Assembly: GCA_027012915.1 (NCBI GenBank)
Contig: JALUYN010000559.1
Span: 1 to 32,666 of the forward strand
DNA length: 32,666 nt
Direction of reading: 5' to 3'
DNA from: Cellvibrionaceae bacterium
GTDB taxonomy: Bacteria; Pseudomonadota; Gammaproteobacteria; Pseudomonadales; Cellvibrionaceae
A program made the translations under genes and the position numbers. Within the stretch, counting starts at the first letter, position 1. Each line of letters begins with the position of its first letter. Shown piece by piece: positions 1 through 8,215 of this stretch. Below the pieces are notes generated by a model, which worked only from the letters and a program-made list of their open reading frames with translations, did not search any database and had not been told where the DNA came from.

Positions 1-1
1 C

Positions 2-289
2 CCTGGCGGTGGTTATCGCCTGAGTGCGCCTACCAGTGAAATCCGTGTGGCGGATATTATCGATGCGGTAAACGAGTCCATTGATGCTACCAATTGTAGT
101 GGCCAGGGCAACTGCCAGCGCGGGGCTCAGTGTTTGACCCATCATTTGTGGTGCGATCTGAGTCAGCAAATTCACGAGTTTTTGTCGGGGATTACCCTGC
201 AAAACCTCATCGAGAGAAACGAAGTGCAGGAAATCGCCGCGCGACAGGATCGCGAACAGGCAGAAATACTGCAGCATGTCAGTGCTTAA
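2..289 (+). CDS. iscR: IscR, Rrf2-family Fe-S regulator (3' part only)
   Basis: The window opens inside this gene; only the last ~95 residues are present. The visible part starts with the PGGGYRL segment that follows the winged helix-turn-helix in Rrf2 proteins. It then has three cysteines spaced C-x5-C-x5-C followed by LTHHLW, which match the IscR [2Fe-2S] ligands (three Cys and one His). IscR senses cluster status and, in well-studied relatives, represses its own operon when loaded with cluster. It is the first visible gene of the operon, 33 bp before iscS, so autoregulation of the whole isc/suf operon is likely, but the promoter lies outside the window. The identity is secure from the cluster-ligand block; the DNA-binding domain cannot be judged. 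Confidence 0.95.
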   Translation, partial: PGGGYRLSAPTSEIRVADIIDAVNESIDATNCSGQGNCQRGAQCLTHHLWCDLSQQIHEFLSGITLQNLIERNEVQEIAARQDREQAEILQHVSA

Positions 290-322
290 CTGAGTGCTAA
301 GTAGCTAGTAAGTAGGTAATTT

Positions 323-1471
323 GTGACAGCTCCGATTTATCTGGACTACGCGGCCACGACTCCGGTGTCAGAGCGCGCGGCTAAAGCCATGAGTGAGTGT
401 TTGACGCGCTCGGGAACCTTTGCCAACCCCGCTTCCAGATCCCATGTGTATGGCTGGCAAGCGGAAGAGAAGGTAGAGGAGTCCCGTGGGCAGGTGGCCC
501 AGTTATTGGGATGTGATCCCCGTGAGGTGGTTTGGACCAGTGGTGCTACCGAGGCCAACAACCTGGCTCTGAAAGGTGTGTTTGAAACACACAATTACCA
601 AGGACACCTGATTACCTCGACCATTGAGCACAAGGCAATTATCGATCCTGCCAGGTGGCTGGAGTCGAAAGGGGTGGACGTAACCTGGCTTGAGCCCAAC
701 GCTGATGGCGTGATAGAGGTCGAGCAGGTGAGGCAGGCGCTACGCGGCGATACTCGCATGGTGAGCCTGATGCACGTCAACAACGAGGTGGGGGCGATCA
801 ATCCAATTGCTGAGATTGGCAGCCTGTGCCAAGAGCTGGGTGTGCTGATGCATAGCGACGCAGCACAGGCGGCTGGTAAAATCGCGATTGATGTCGACTC
901 GCTGAATGTGGATATGCTGAGTCTTTCAGCTCACAAGTTCTATGGGCCCAAAGGTGTTGGTTGCCTCTATGTGAAACGCTCTGCTCAGCCTCAGGTGGCG
1001 TTGCAGATGCATGGTGGTGGCCAGGAGCGTGGTATGCGTTCCGGGACCCTGCCAACTCACCAGGTGGTGGGGATGGGCGAGGCTGCTGCTGAGTGTAGTG
1101 AGTGTCTGGATACTGAAGCTGGTCGCCTGGCTGAGTTGCGTGATCGACTGTGGCACGGTGTTGCCGGCATTTCAGGTGCGCGCCGCAATGGCGGTGCGGA
1201 AAATGTCAGTCCGGCGCATTTGAACGTGTGCTTCTCTGGTGTGGAAGGTGAAGTGTTGTTGCTGTCCTTGAGAGAGCTGGCCATATCCTCCGGGTCGGCC
1301 TGCGCGTCGGCGAGTTTGTCGCCATCCTACGTGCTAAAAGCCATGGGGTTGAGTGACACAGATGCCCATAGTTCGGTGCGCTTCTCTTTGGGGCGCTACA
1401 CCTCGGAAGAGGATGTTGAGCGGGCAATAGAACATATCCATCAGGTAGTGACAAAGCTACAAAACGCCTGA
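323..1471 (+). CDS. iscS: IscS-type (group I) cysteine desulfurase, short C-terminus
   Basis: PLP enzyme that takes sulfur from L-cysteine as a persulfide for Fe-S clusters and thiolated tRNA. The N-terminus IYLDYAATTPV is typical of IscS. His103 (IEHK) and the PLP lysine K205 (LSAHKFYG) are present, and C327 lies in the long mobile loop SSGSACASASLSPSY that marks group I enzymes. It starts with GTG at 323, the only start that gives the conserved N-terminus. Length is 382 residues against about 404 in E. coli IscS. Similarity runs to the end, but the last ~20 residues (the SPLW...EWAHH tail that contacts IscU in E. coli) are absent. That fits the absence of iscU here. It lies between iscR and sufB, giving the locus both a group I and a group II (SufS) desulfurase. 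Family assignment is firm; which partner it feeds is inference. Confidence 0.95.
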   Translation: MTAPIYLDYAATTPVSERAAKAMSECLTRSGTFANPASRSHVYGWQAEEKVEESRGQVAQLLGCDPREVVWTSGATEANNLALKGVFETHNYQGHLITSTIEHKAIIDPARWLESKGVDVTWLEPNADGVIEVEQVRQALRGDTRMVSLMHVNNEVGAINPIAEIGSLCQELGVLMHSDAAQAAGKIAIDVDSLNVDMLSLSAHKFYGPKGVGCLYVKRSAQPQVALQMHGGGQERGMRSGTLPTHQVVGMGEAAAECSECLDTEAGRLAELRDRLWHGVAGISGARRNGGAENVSPAHLNVCFSGVEGEVLLLSLRELAISSGSACASASLSPSYVLKAMGLSDTDAHSSVRFSLGRYTSEEDVERAIEHIHQVVTKLQNA

Positions 1472-1530
1472 TGGTATATGGCGGTCAGCGGGTGAATGCC
1501 CCCTGATTGCTGTAAACGATAGTTTGAGTA

Positions 1531-2979
1531 ATGGGTCAGACAATGACTGAAGAAATTAACAAAGCCCTTGAGCGGGAATACGAAGCCGGATTTGTTTCCG
1601 ATATCGAATCTGAAACCTTCGAGCCGGGTTTGGATGACGGCGTCATTCGCCGTATTTCCGCTATGAAAAATGAGCCTGAGTGGATGCTGGAGTGGCGCCT
1701 GAAGGCGTTTCACGCCTGGCAGGAAATGGTTGAGCCAGATTGGGCTCATGTTGATTACCCGAAAATTGATTTTCAGGCCATCTCCTATTATTCAGCTCCC
1801 AAGAGTATGAAGGATAAGCCCAAGTCTCTGGACGAAGTGGATCCAGAGTTGTTGCGCACCTATGAAAAACTGGGTATCCCCTTGGTGGAGCAGCAGATGT
1901 TGGCAGGCGTGGCGGTAGATGCGGTATTCGATTCCGTATCGGTGGTGACCACCTTCCGCGAAAAGCTTGAAGAGGCCGGAGTCATCTTTTGCCCAATTTC
2001 TGAGGCCGTGCACAAGTATCCCGAGCTGGTGAAAAAATATCTCGGTACCGTAGTTCCTCAAAAAGATAATTTCTACGCGGCACTCAACTGTGCGGTGTTT
2101 ACTGATGGCTCTTTTGTCTATATCCCCAAGGGCACTCGCTGCCCCATGGAATTGTCGACCTATTTCCGTATTAATGAGCAGAATACCGGGCAGTTTGAGC
2201 GCACCCTGATCGTAGCCGACGAAGGCAGTTACGTCAGTTATCTGGAAGGCTGTACAGCACCACAGCGTGATGAAAATCAGTTGCACGCGGCGGTGGTAGA
2301 ACTGGTGGCTCTGGATGACGCTGAAATCAAATACTCCACCGTACAAAACTGGTATCCCGGTGACGAAGAGGGACGCGGTGGTATCTACAACTTTGTGACC
2401 AAGCGCGGTATCTGCCACACCAATGCCAAGATTTCCTGGACTCAGGTAGAAACCGGCTCGGCGGTCACTTGGAAGTACCCAAGTTGCGTGCTCAAGGGCG
2501 ACAACAGTGTTGGTGAGTTCTACTCTGTGGCGCTGACCCGCGGCAAGCAGCAGGCGGACACTGGCACCAAGATGATTCACTTGGGTAAAAATACCCGATC
2601 GACCATTATCTCCAAGGGGATTTCCGCCGGTCGCAGTAACAACAGTTATCGTGGCCTGGTGCGTATGAACGCTGGGGCGCAAGGCGCGCGCAACTTTACC
2701 CAATGTGATTCGCTGTTGATCGGCGATCAATGCGGAGCGCACACTTTCCCCTATGTGGAGAGTCGCAATCCCTCGGCGATTGTCGAGCACGAAGCAACTA
2801 CCTCGAAGGTGAGTGATGATCAGATGTTCCTGTGTCAGCAGCGTGGACTGGATCCGGAAAAAGCGGTGTCCATGATTGTGAATGGCTTCTGCAAAGAGGT
2901 CTTCAAAGAGCTGCCCATGGAATTTGCGGTCGAGGCGGGCAAACTGCTGGAAATCAGTTTGGAAGGTTCGGTCGGCTAA
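1531..2979 (+). CDS. sufB: SufB, Fe-S scaffold subunit of SufBC2D
   Basis: Core scaffold protein on which Fe-S clusters are built together with SufC and SufD in the cytosol. The 482-residue length is normal (E. coli about 495). Diagnostic stretches are [11 protein letters not shown] (residues ~47-57), C241 in YLEGCTAP (equivalent of the sulfur-accepting E. coli Cys254), [11 protein letters not shown] (~268-278), C401 in [10 protein letters not shown], and EHEATTS (~419-425). The start at 1531 is the upstream of two in-frame ATGs; the one at 1543 is equally plausible because neither has a strong Shine-Dalgarno. The gene is 59 bp after iscS and 124 bp before sufC; the second gap is unusually wide for this operon and holds a palindromic repeat. 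Confidence 0.98.
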   Translation: MGQTMTEEINKALEREYEAGFVSDIESETFEPGLDDGVIRRISAMKNEPEWMLEWRLKAFHAWQEMVEPDWAHVDYPKIDFQAISYYSAPKSMKDKPKSLDEVDPELLRTYEKLGIPLVEQQMLAGVAVDAVFDSVSVVTTFREKLEEAGVIFCPISEAVHKYPELVKKYLGTVVPQKDNFYAALNCAVFTDGSFVYIPKGTRCPMELSTYFRINEQNTGQFERTLIVADEGSYVSYLEGCTAPQRDENQLHAAVVELVALDDAEIKYSTVQNWYPGDEEGRGGIYNFVTKRGICHTNAKISWTQVETGSAVTWKYPSCVLKGDNSVGEFYSVALTRGKQQADTGTKMIHLGKNTRSTIISKGISAGRSNNSYRGLVRMNAGAQGARNFTQCDSLLIGDQCGAHTFPYVESRNPSAIVEHEATTSKVSDDQMFLCQQRGLDPEKAVSMIVNGFCKEVFKELPMEFAVEAGKLLEISLEGSVG

Positions 2980-2992
2980 CGATTGAAACCGC

Positions 2993-3074
2993 AGGTTGGG
3001 TTGAGCGCAGTGAAGCCCAGCAAACAATTTGAAAAGAATACCTGTGTTGGGTGTCACTGCGTACAACCCAACCT
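2993..3074. repeat. Palindromic MITE/REP-like element between sufB and sufC
   Basis: Two 30-bp arms (2993-3022 and 3045-3074) are near-perfect inverted copies: the left begins AGGTTGGGTTG and the right ends CAACCCAACCT, with about five mismatches over the arm. A 22-bp centre separates them. The transcript would fold into a long imperfect hairpin. Arms of the form GTAGGTTGGG...CCCAACCTAC recur in intergenic regions of many proteobacteria, so this is probably a dispersed non-coding repeat rather than an operon-specific element; that is recollection of the sequence type, not a search result. It carries no ORF. It pushes the sufC start away from sufB and could affect message stability between the two. 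Confidence 0.75.
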
Positions 3075-3103
3075 ACAACCTGAATTGTGTAGGCATAAAC
3101 ATT

Positions 3104-3859
3104 ATGTTGAAGATCGAGAATTTACACGCCAGCGTCGAAGAGAAAAACATCCTTAAAGGTTTGAGCATTGAGGTTAAACCTGGCGAAGTACACGCCATTA
3201 TGGGCCCTAACGGAGCGGGCAAAAGTACCATGGGTTACGTGCTGTCGGGCCGCGAAGGTTATGAAGTGGAAAGCGGCAGCGCCACGCTGGATGGCCTGGA
3301 TCTGTTGGAGCTCGAAGCGGAAGAGCGCGCCCGCGCCGGTCTGTTTCTGGCGTTTCAGTATCCGGTAGAAATTCCCGGTGTCAGCAATATGGAATTCCTT
3401 AAGGCGGCCGTCGATGCCCAGCGCGAAGAGCGCGGCGAAGAGGCCTTGAGTTCTGCAGAGTTCTTGAAGTTGGCAAAGGCGGCTTGCAAGCAGGTGGATC
3501 TGCCGTTGTCGTTCCTCAAGCGCGGCGTCAACGAAGGCTTTTCCGGCGGCGAGAAAAAGCGCAACGAGATTATGCAAATGCTGTTGTTGCAGCCCAAATT
3601 GTGCATTCTTGATGAATCCGACTCCGGCCTGGATATTGATGCGTTGCAGGTTGTGGCCGATGGCGTAAACAGTCAGCGCAGCGATGAGCGCAGTTTTATT
3701 GTAGTGACTCATTACCAGCGCCTGCTGGATTACATCAAGCCGGACTACGTACACGTACTGTCGGACGGCAAGATAGTGAAAAGCGGTGACGCTTCTCTGG
3801 CTCTGGAGTTGGAAGAGCAGGGTTACGCCTGGATAACTGAAGATGGCGCTGACGCGTAA
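3104..3859 (+). CDS. sufC: SufC, ABC-type ATPase of the SufBC2D complex
   Basis: Soluble ABC ATPase that binds SufB and SufD and drives conformational change of the scaffold. The 251-residue protein starts MLKIENLHAS, as expected. Walker A GPNGAGKS is at 34-41, the Q-loop is in FLAFQYPVEIPG (~81-92), the ABC signature FSGGEKKR at 146-153, Walker B LCILDES with catalytic E171, the D-loop SGLD follows, and the switch histidine is H203. An in-frame start 25 codons upstream (3029) exists, but that extension is encoded by the palindromic repeat and is not conserved SufC sequence, so the ATG at 3104 is preferred. Its Shine-Dalgarno is weak. It ends 14 bp before sufD. Confidence 0.97.
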   Translation: MLKIENLHASVEEKNILKGLSIEVKPGEVHAIMGPNGAGKSTMGYVLSGREGYEVESGSATLDGLDLLELEAEERARAGLFLAFQYPVEIPGVSNMEFLKAAVDAQREERGEEALSSAEFLKLAKAACKQVDLPLSFLKRGVNEGFSGGEKKRNEIMQMLLLQPKLCILDESDSGLDIDALQVVADGVNSQRSDERSFIVVTHYQRLLDYIKPDYVHVLSDGKIVKSGDASLALELEEQGYAWITEDGADA

Positions 3860-3873
3860 GCCGAGGAATACAC

Positions 3874-5127
3874 ATGAATAGCTGGTTAGACAGAGCGCTG
3901 GCACGTGCCGAACAGGGCGATACCTGGTTGGCCTCTCAGCGCAGTGAATCCCTGGCGTTGTTGCGCGATACCGCCTGGCCTACGCGTAAAACTGAGGCCT
4001 GGAAGTATTTTTCCCTGCGCGCGGTAGAAGACTCCAGTTTTGCACTGGAAGCAGCCAATCAAGACGCTCAAGTAGAAGCCATTGAAGGCTTTGACAGTAT
4101 TGATCTGGTGTTTGTCGACGGTCGTCTGGAAGCGGGCTCAGATGATTTGCCCGATGGATTGAGTATTGTGGCTTTGGGCGAAGCCTCTGATGCGGAGCAG
4201 GCCCTTGCTGCCAAAGTGTTTACCCAAGTAAAGCCGGAGCGTCATGTATTTGGTTTGGTCAACGATGTGTTGGCCAGCGAATGCCTGATGATCGACGTCG
4301 CTGATAATGTCGCTATTGAACGGCCGCTGCGCATCGTTAATCTGCACAGCGCTGGTGTGGAGTCGCACACCCGTGTACTGGTGCGATTGGGAGAAGCCTC
4401 AAAGTTGACGGTCGCTGAACAATTTTCCGGAACCGAGGCGGGGTTGAGCACGGTATTTTCAGAGTACTTGCTGGCCGATAAGGCTAGCCTGGAGCACTAT
4501 CGCTTCGGCTTGCAATCGGGCTCTGCGATCAATATCGGAGGTTGTCACTTTGCGTTGGGCAATCACACTGAACTAAACAGTACTCTTATTGGTTTTGGCA
4601 GTGAACTGTCTCGTGTGGATGTGGACGTGGCTCACAACGGCGAGCACGCCAACGCCAAAATGAACGCGGTGTACCTGCTGGATTCCGGCGAGTTGTTTGA
4701 TTTACATAGCTGCATTGAGCATGCACAGCCCAATGGTACAACTGAAGAAAACGTGCGTGGCATTGTGGGAGATCGCTCTCGCGCGGTGTTTAACGGGCGC
4801 ATTCATATCCATCCGCAGGCCCAAAAGACTTTGGCGGAATTGAATAATCGCAATCTGCTGTTGTCTGATCGCGCAGAAATTAATACCAAGCCCGAGCTGG
4901 AAATTTACGCCGACGATGTGCGCTGTGCCCACGGTGCAACTGTGGCTGAGATCGATAAAAAAGCGCTCTACTATCTACAGACTCGCGGTATCGATAAAGC
5001 TCAGGCGCAAGTGATGCTTAATTTCGGTTTCATCAATGAGCTGGTTGACGATATGCCCAGCGAGGCTCTGGCCGATTGGTTGCGTCCGCAGTTGCGTGCG
5101 CGTTTTGCCAATATGGAAGTTAAGTAA
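3874..5127 (+). CDS. sufD: SufD, Fe-S scaffold subunit of SufBC2D
   Basis: SufB paralogue that completes the SufBC2D scaffold and is needed for iron acquisition in E. coli. The 417-residue protein has the N-terminal TRKTEAWKYFSLR segment (~37-49) and the C-terminal beta-helix core ending in VRCAHGATVAEID. There C351 and H353 correspond to the functionally important Cys358/His360 of E. coli SufD at the SufB-SufD interface. The ATG at 3874 is preceded by GAGGAATACAC, a good Shine-Dalgarno at close spacing. The gene lies 14 bp after sufC and 31 bp before sufS. Nothing is truncated or odd. Confidence 0.96.
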   Translation: MNSWLDRALARAEQGDTWLASQRSESLALLRDTAWPTRKTEAWKYFSLRAVEDSSFALEAANQDAQVEAIEGFDSIDLVFVDGRLEAGSDDLPDGLSIVALGEASDAEQALAAKVFTQVKPERHVFGLVNDVLASECLMIDVADNVAIERPLRIVNLHSAGVESHTRVLVRLGEASKLTVAEQFSGTEAGLSTVFSEYLLADKASLEHYRFGLQSGSAINIGGCHFALGNHTELNSTLIGFGSELSRVDVDVAHNGEHANAKMNAVYLLDSGELFDLHSCIEHAQPNGTTEENVRGIVGDRSRAVFNGRIHIHPQAQKTLAELNNRNLLLSDRAEINTKPELEIYADDVRCAHGATVAEIDKKALYYLQTRGIDKAQAQVMLNFGFINELVDDMPSEALADWLRPQLRARFANMEVK

Positions 5128-5158
5128 GGCCAAGGTAGATTAAAAGGTAGACTGATTG

Positions 5159-6376
5159 ATGAGTTTTGATGTCTCGGAAGTTCGTGCCCAGTTTCCCATT
5201 CTGAACCGTGAAGTTAACGGCAAGCCTCTGGTGTATCTGGACAATGCCGCCACCACGCAAAAGCCACAGTGTGTTATCGATGCTTTGGTGGAGTACTACA
5301 CGACCTGTAATTCCAATGTGCACCGCGGTGCGCATCAGTTGGCGGATGAGGCGACGCGGCGCTTTGAGGGCGCGCGCGATATCGTAGCCGGATTCATGAA
5401 CGCCAATGCTCGTGAAGAGGTCATCTGGACCAGTGGTACCACCGAGTCCATCAATATCATTACTCACGGTATGGCGCAGCTGCTAAAGGCTGGTGATGAA
5501 GTGGTGGTGACTGAAATGGAGCACCACGCCAATTTGGTAACCTGGCAGCAAGCCTGTGCCCAAAGTGGCGCTGAGCTGAAAGTCGTGCCGATTCTCGATT
5601 CCGGTGAGCTGGACCAGAAGGCTTATCAGCAAGCCTTGTCTGGTAATACTCGCATGGTGGCATTCCCCCATGTGTCTAACGCTCTGGGAACCGTCAACCC
5701 CATTGCTGAAATGACGCAGCAGGCCAAGGCGGTTGGTGCTTTGGTATCGATTGATGGTGCGCAAGGCATTGCCCACGGCGCCATTGATGTACAAGCGCTG
5801 GGTTGTGATTTTTATTCCTTCTCGGCCCATAAACTGTTCGGTCCAACGGGCATGGGTGTGCTATGGGGAAGAGAATCACTGTTGGCTGAGTGGCCCGTTT
5901 GGAAGACCGGTGGAGAAATGATTGCCACCGTTTCCTACGACTCAGCTACCTGGAATGTGTTGCCATACCGCCTGGAGGCAGGCACGCCGGACATTGCTGG
6001 AGCCATTGCCACTGGTGTGGCCATCGAGTGGTTTCAGGGGTTGGATCAGAGCGGTTTGCAACAACACGAAGCGGCTTTGTTGCAGCGCGCTACGGAGTTG
6101 GCAGAGAATTTTGAAGGCCTGACAATTGTCGGTTCGGCACCGCACAAGGTTGGGGTGCTGAGCTTTGTTATGGATGCAGGGCATCCTGCTGATATCGGCT
6201 TCCTGCTGGACAAGCAGGGCATCGCCATCCGCACTGGACATCACTGTGCCGAGCCTTTGATGGGGCGCTTGTCAGTGCCGGGAACTGCCCGGGCCTCCTT
6301 CTCCATCTACAACACTCTGGAAGAAGTGGAACAGTTGTTCACCGCGCTGAAGAAAGTGCAGATGATGCTGATGTAA
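5159..6376 (+). CDS. sufS: SufS, group II cysteine desulfurase
   Basis: PLP enzyme that releases sulfur from cysteine and hands it to SufE. The 405-residue protein has H123 (EHHANLVTW), the PLP lysine K225 (SFSAHKLFGPTG) and the catalytic C363 in the short loop RTGHHCAEPLMGR, which is the group II arrangement (E. coli Lys226, Cys364). A TTG codon directly before the ATG is also in frame, but the ATG at 5159 with AAAGGT about 11 bp upstream is the better start. Together with sufE 1.1 kb downstream it forms a complete SufS-SufE sulfur relay, separate from the IscS encoded at the start of the operon. Confidence 0.97.
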   Translation: MSFDVSEVRAQFPILNREVNGKPLVYLDNAATTQKPQCVIDALVEYYTTCNSNVHRGAHQLADEATRRFEGARDIVAGFMNANAREEVIWTSGTTESINIITHGMAQLLKAGDEVVVTEMEHHANLVTWQQACAQSGAELKVVPILDSGELDQKAYQQALSGNTRMVAFPHVSNALGTVNPIAEMTQQAKAVGALVSIDGAQGIAHGAIDVQALGCDFYSFSAHKLFGPTGMGVLWGRESLLAEWPVWKTGGEMIATVSYDSATWNVLPYRLEAGTPDIAGAIATGVAIEWFQGLDQSGLQQHEAALLQRATELAENFEGLTIVGSAPHKVGVLSFVMDAGHPADIGFLLDKQGIAIRTGHHCAEPLMGRLSVPGTARASFSIYNTLEEVEQLFTALKKVQMMLM

Positions 6377-6433
6377 ACATAGACACGATTCCAGTGTCTA
6401 AATGATTTGGAAAACGACCACAGGAAACTGAAT

Positions 6434-6802
6434 ATGACAGTTGCAACATTTGACCCCAGCGGTCCAGTCGTTACGGTAACCGATGCCGCGGCGGATTACT
6501 TTTCCAAGAATCTGGCAGCGGAAAAAGCCAAGGGTGCTGACAAACTGATTCGCCTCAGTACCAAAGAGAGCGGCTGCACCGGCTATGCCTACGTGCTCGA
6601 TATGGTAGAGCAAGGCGAGACCGATGACTCGGTGTTAGAAGTCAATGACGAAGTGACTCTCTCTATCGCTGCCGATGCGATAGAATTGTTGCGCGGCACC
6701 GAAATCGATATGGCCACCGAGGGACTTAATCACGTGGTTAAGTTCAATAATCCCAATGTAATCGCCGAGTGCGGTTGCGGTGAGAGCTTTTCGGTGTCCT
6801 GA
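6434..6802 (+). CDS. sufA: SufA, A-type Fe-S carrier protein
   Basis: Small A-type carrier (HesB/IscA/SufA/ErpA family) thought to move clusters from the scaffold to apo-targets. The 122-residue protein contains the three conserved cysteines: C48 in KESGCTGYAY and C113/C115 in ECGCGESF near the end. An in-frame TTG nine codons earlier exists, but the ATG at 6434 has AGGAAA at suitable distance and gives a normal N-terminus. Operon position after sufS supports naming it SufA; by sequence alone an IscA or ErpA label cannot be fully excluded. Confidence 0.93.
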   Translation: MTVATFDPSGPVVTVTDAAADYFSKNLAAEKAKGADKLIRLSTKESGCTGYAYVLDMVEQGETDDSVLEVNDEVTLSIAADAIELLRGTEIDMATEGLNHVVKFNNPNVIAECGCGESFSVS

Positions 6803-6897
6803 TACCGCATTCCTTTTTAACGATGTTAGCTCGTCCATTCAGTATGGCGTGTTGATAGAAAGCACATGGACGTGGAAGGCTAATAGAAGGTCAGTCA

Positions 6898-7431
6898 ATG
6901 CAGCAGAATATGGTGGTAACCCGGCGGGAGTGTCCGGCGCGACGCGTTCCCTCCGGTGAATCCACAGTTATTCCAGAAGGGCAGTTTCTCAATATTACTC
7001 AGGATCTGGGGGGCAACTACACGGTTACCTGGCAAGGTAATATGTTGCGTATTGACGGCACAGATGCTGACGCTATCGGTTGTGAGCCGCAAGTGCTCGA
7101 GTTCGTGGACGACGGTTCTGGCAGCATTCAGGAATCTCAGGTGTGGGATGCTCTGGATAGTATTTTCGATCCAGAAATCCCTGTGAGTCTGGTGTCCCTT
7201 GGCCTGATTTATGGCGTCGATGTTGATCAGGCCTCGGGTAGAGTGGATGTGCGCATGACTCTCACCGCACCGGGGTGCGGCATGGGGCCAGTACTGGTCG
7301 GAGACGTCGAATACCGGGTAGCTAAGGTACCCAATGTCACCAATGTTGCAGTTGAGTTGGTGTTTGATCCGCCCTGGAACAAAGAGATGATGAGCGAAGA
7401 AGCTCAACTTGAGACCGGTTTGTTTTTCTAA
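6898..7431 (+). CDS. sufT: SufT, DUF59/MIP18-family Fe-S maturation factor
   Basis: A 177-residue protein of the SufT type. An N-terminal segment (~1-75) rich in beta strands precedes a MIP18/DUF59 domain (~80-162). The DUF59 core is visible as VWDALDSIFDPEIPVSLVSLG (starting ~82), then C127 in LTAPGCGMG and the FDPPWNKEMMS block (~156-166). SufT proteins act as auxiliary Fe-S maturation or transfer factors rather than scaffold parts. The ATG at 6898 follows GAAGG at good spacing. It lies 95 bp after sufA, the second-widest gap of the operon, and 51 bp before sufE. Confidence 0.92.
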   Translation: MQQNMVVTRRECPARRVPSGESTVIPEGQFLNITQDLGGNYTVTWQGNMLRIDGTDADAIGCEPQVLEFVDDGSGSIQESQVWDALDSIFDPEIPVSLVSLGLIYGVDVDQASGRVDVRMTLTAPGCGMGPVLVGDVEYRVAKVPNVTNVAVELVFDPPWNKEMMSEEAQLETGLFF

Positions 7432-7482
7432 AGATCTGTATAATCCCCCTTTTGCTTTTGAATATCCTCTCTGGAAACCTGT

Positions 7483-7890
7483 ATGTTGCCAACCACCGAA
7501 GAAATCCTGGAAGACATCGAGTTTTTTGATGACTGGGAAGAGCGCTATAAGTACATCATCGATCTCGGCAAGGCTCTGGGGCCTTTCCCCGAAGAGTTGC
7601 ACACACCTGAGCGTCTGGTGAAGGGGTGTCAGAGCAACGTCTGGATCGAAGTCAAAAGTGAAGCGGGCGTACTGAATTTCATTGTCGACAGTGACGCGGT
7701 GATCGTGCGTGGTCTGTTGGCCGTGGTTATGGCGGCATTTAATCGCAAAACCCCACAGCAGATTCTGGCGTTTGATATCGATGGTTACTTTGCCGATCTG
7801 GATCTGGAAAACCACTTGAGCCCTACGCGCGGGAACGGTTTGCGCTCTATCGTGGCTCGCATTAAAGCCATTGCTGAGGCTTCGTCTTAA
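7483..7890 (+). CDS. sufE: SufE, sulfur acceptor for SufS
   Basis: Accepts the persulfide from SufS and passes it to SufB. The 135-residue protein matches SufE: DIEFFDDWEERYKYIIDLGK near the N-terminus, and C49 in RLVKGCQSNVW, the sulfur-carrying cysteine (Cys51 in E. coli). The C-terminal segment LSPTRGNGLRSIVARIKAIA is also typical. Its stop codon overlaps the start of the ferredoxin gene by one base (TAATG), suggesting coupled translation and a functional link. Confidence 0.96.
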   Translation: MLPTTEEILEDIEFFDDWEERYKYIIDLGKALGPFPEELHTPERLVKGCQSNVWIEVKSEAGVLNFIVDSDAVIVRGLLAVVMAAFNRKTPQQILAFDIDGYFADLDLENHLSPTRGNGLRSIVARIKAIAEASS

Positions 7891-8195
7891 TGCCGCAGGT
7901 GGTGGTCTTGCCGAACCCCGGCAAGTGTCCCGAGGGCGCTGTTTTTCAAGGGGGCGCGGGGCAGCCACTGTGTCAGCAGCTACTGGATCATGGTGTGGAT
8001 ATAGATCACGCCTGTCAGCAAAATTGCGCGTGTACCACTTGCCATGTGATCTTGCACGATGGTGGTGACAGTGTCGAAGCCGCAGATGATTTGGAGCAGA
8101 GTATCACACGTGGTGTCTTCGGCTTTGGGCCCAGCTCCAGACTCAGTTGTCAGGTGCGCTTGGGAAACCAGGATCTCGTCGTAGAGATTCCCTGA
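7890..8195 (+). CDS. fdx: Isc-type [2Fe-2S] ferredoxin
   Basis: A 101-residue adrenodoxin-like ferredoxin. The ligand pattern is C42-x5-C48-x2-C51 in HACQQNCACTTCH plus C87 in RLSCQV, and it keeps the extra C46 seen in E. coli Fdx. It begins MPQVVVLPN, like E. coli Fdx, and ends at VVEIP, about ten residues shorter than the E. coli protein. In Isc systems it supplies electrons for cluster assembly; here it is embedded in a SUF operon and translationally coupled to sufE, so it is probably the reductant for this hybrid system (inference). It is the last gene of the operon; the next gene converges 20 bp away, with no clear terminator hairpin between. Confidence 0.94.
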   Translation: MPQVVVLPNPGKCPEGAVFQGGAGQPLCQQLLDHGVDIDHACQQNCACTTCHVILHDGGDSVEAADDLEQSITRGVFGFGPSSRLSCQVRLGNQDLVVEIP

Positions 8196-8215
8196 CACGC
8201 AGAATCAACAGCCTG

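Noticed and set aside
1792..3066. 424-codon open frame on the minus strand opposite sufB
   Set aside because: It is antisense to a clearly conserved sufB, has no recognisable motif, and arises from the codon bias of the true gene.
3122..3904. 260-codon minus-strand frame opposite sufC
   Set aside because: Shadow of sufC; composition is unlike real proteins of the region and no motif is seen.
6828..6874. Inverted repeat CGTCCAT...ATGGACG between sufA and sufT
   Set aside because: Seven bp with a long spacer is likely by chance, and no known operator matches.
6895..7968. 357-codon minus-strand frame opposite sufT and sufE
   Set aside because: Both opposite-strand genes are well conserved with key cysteines; the antisense frame has no motif and crosses gene borders.
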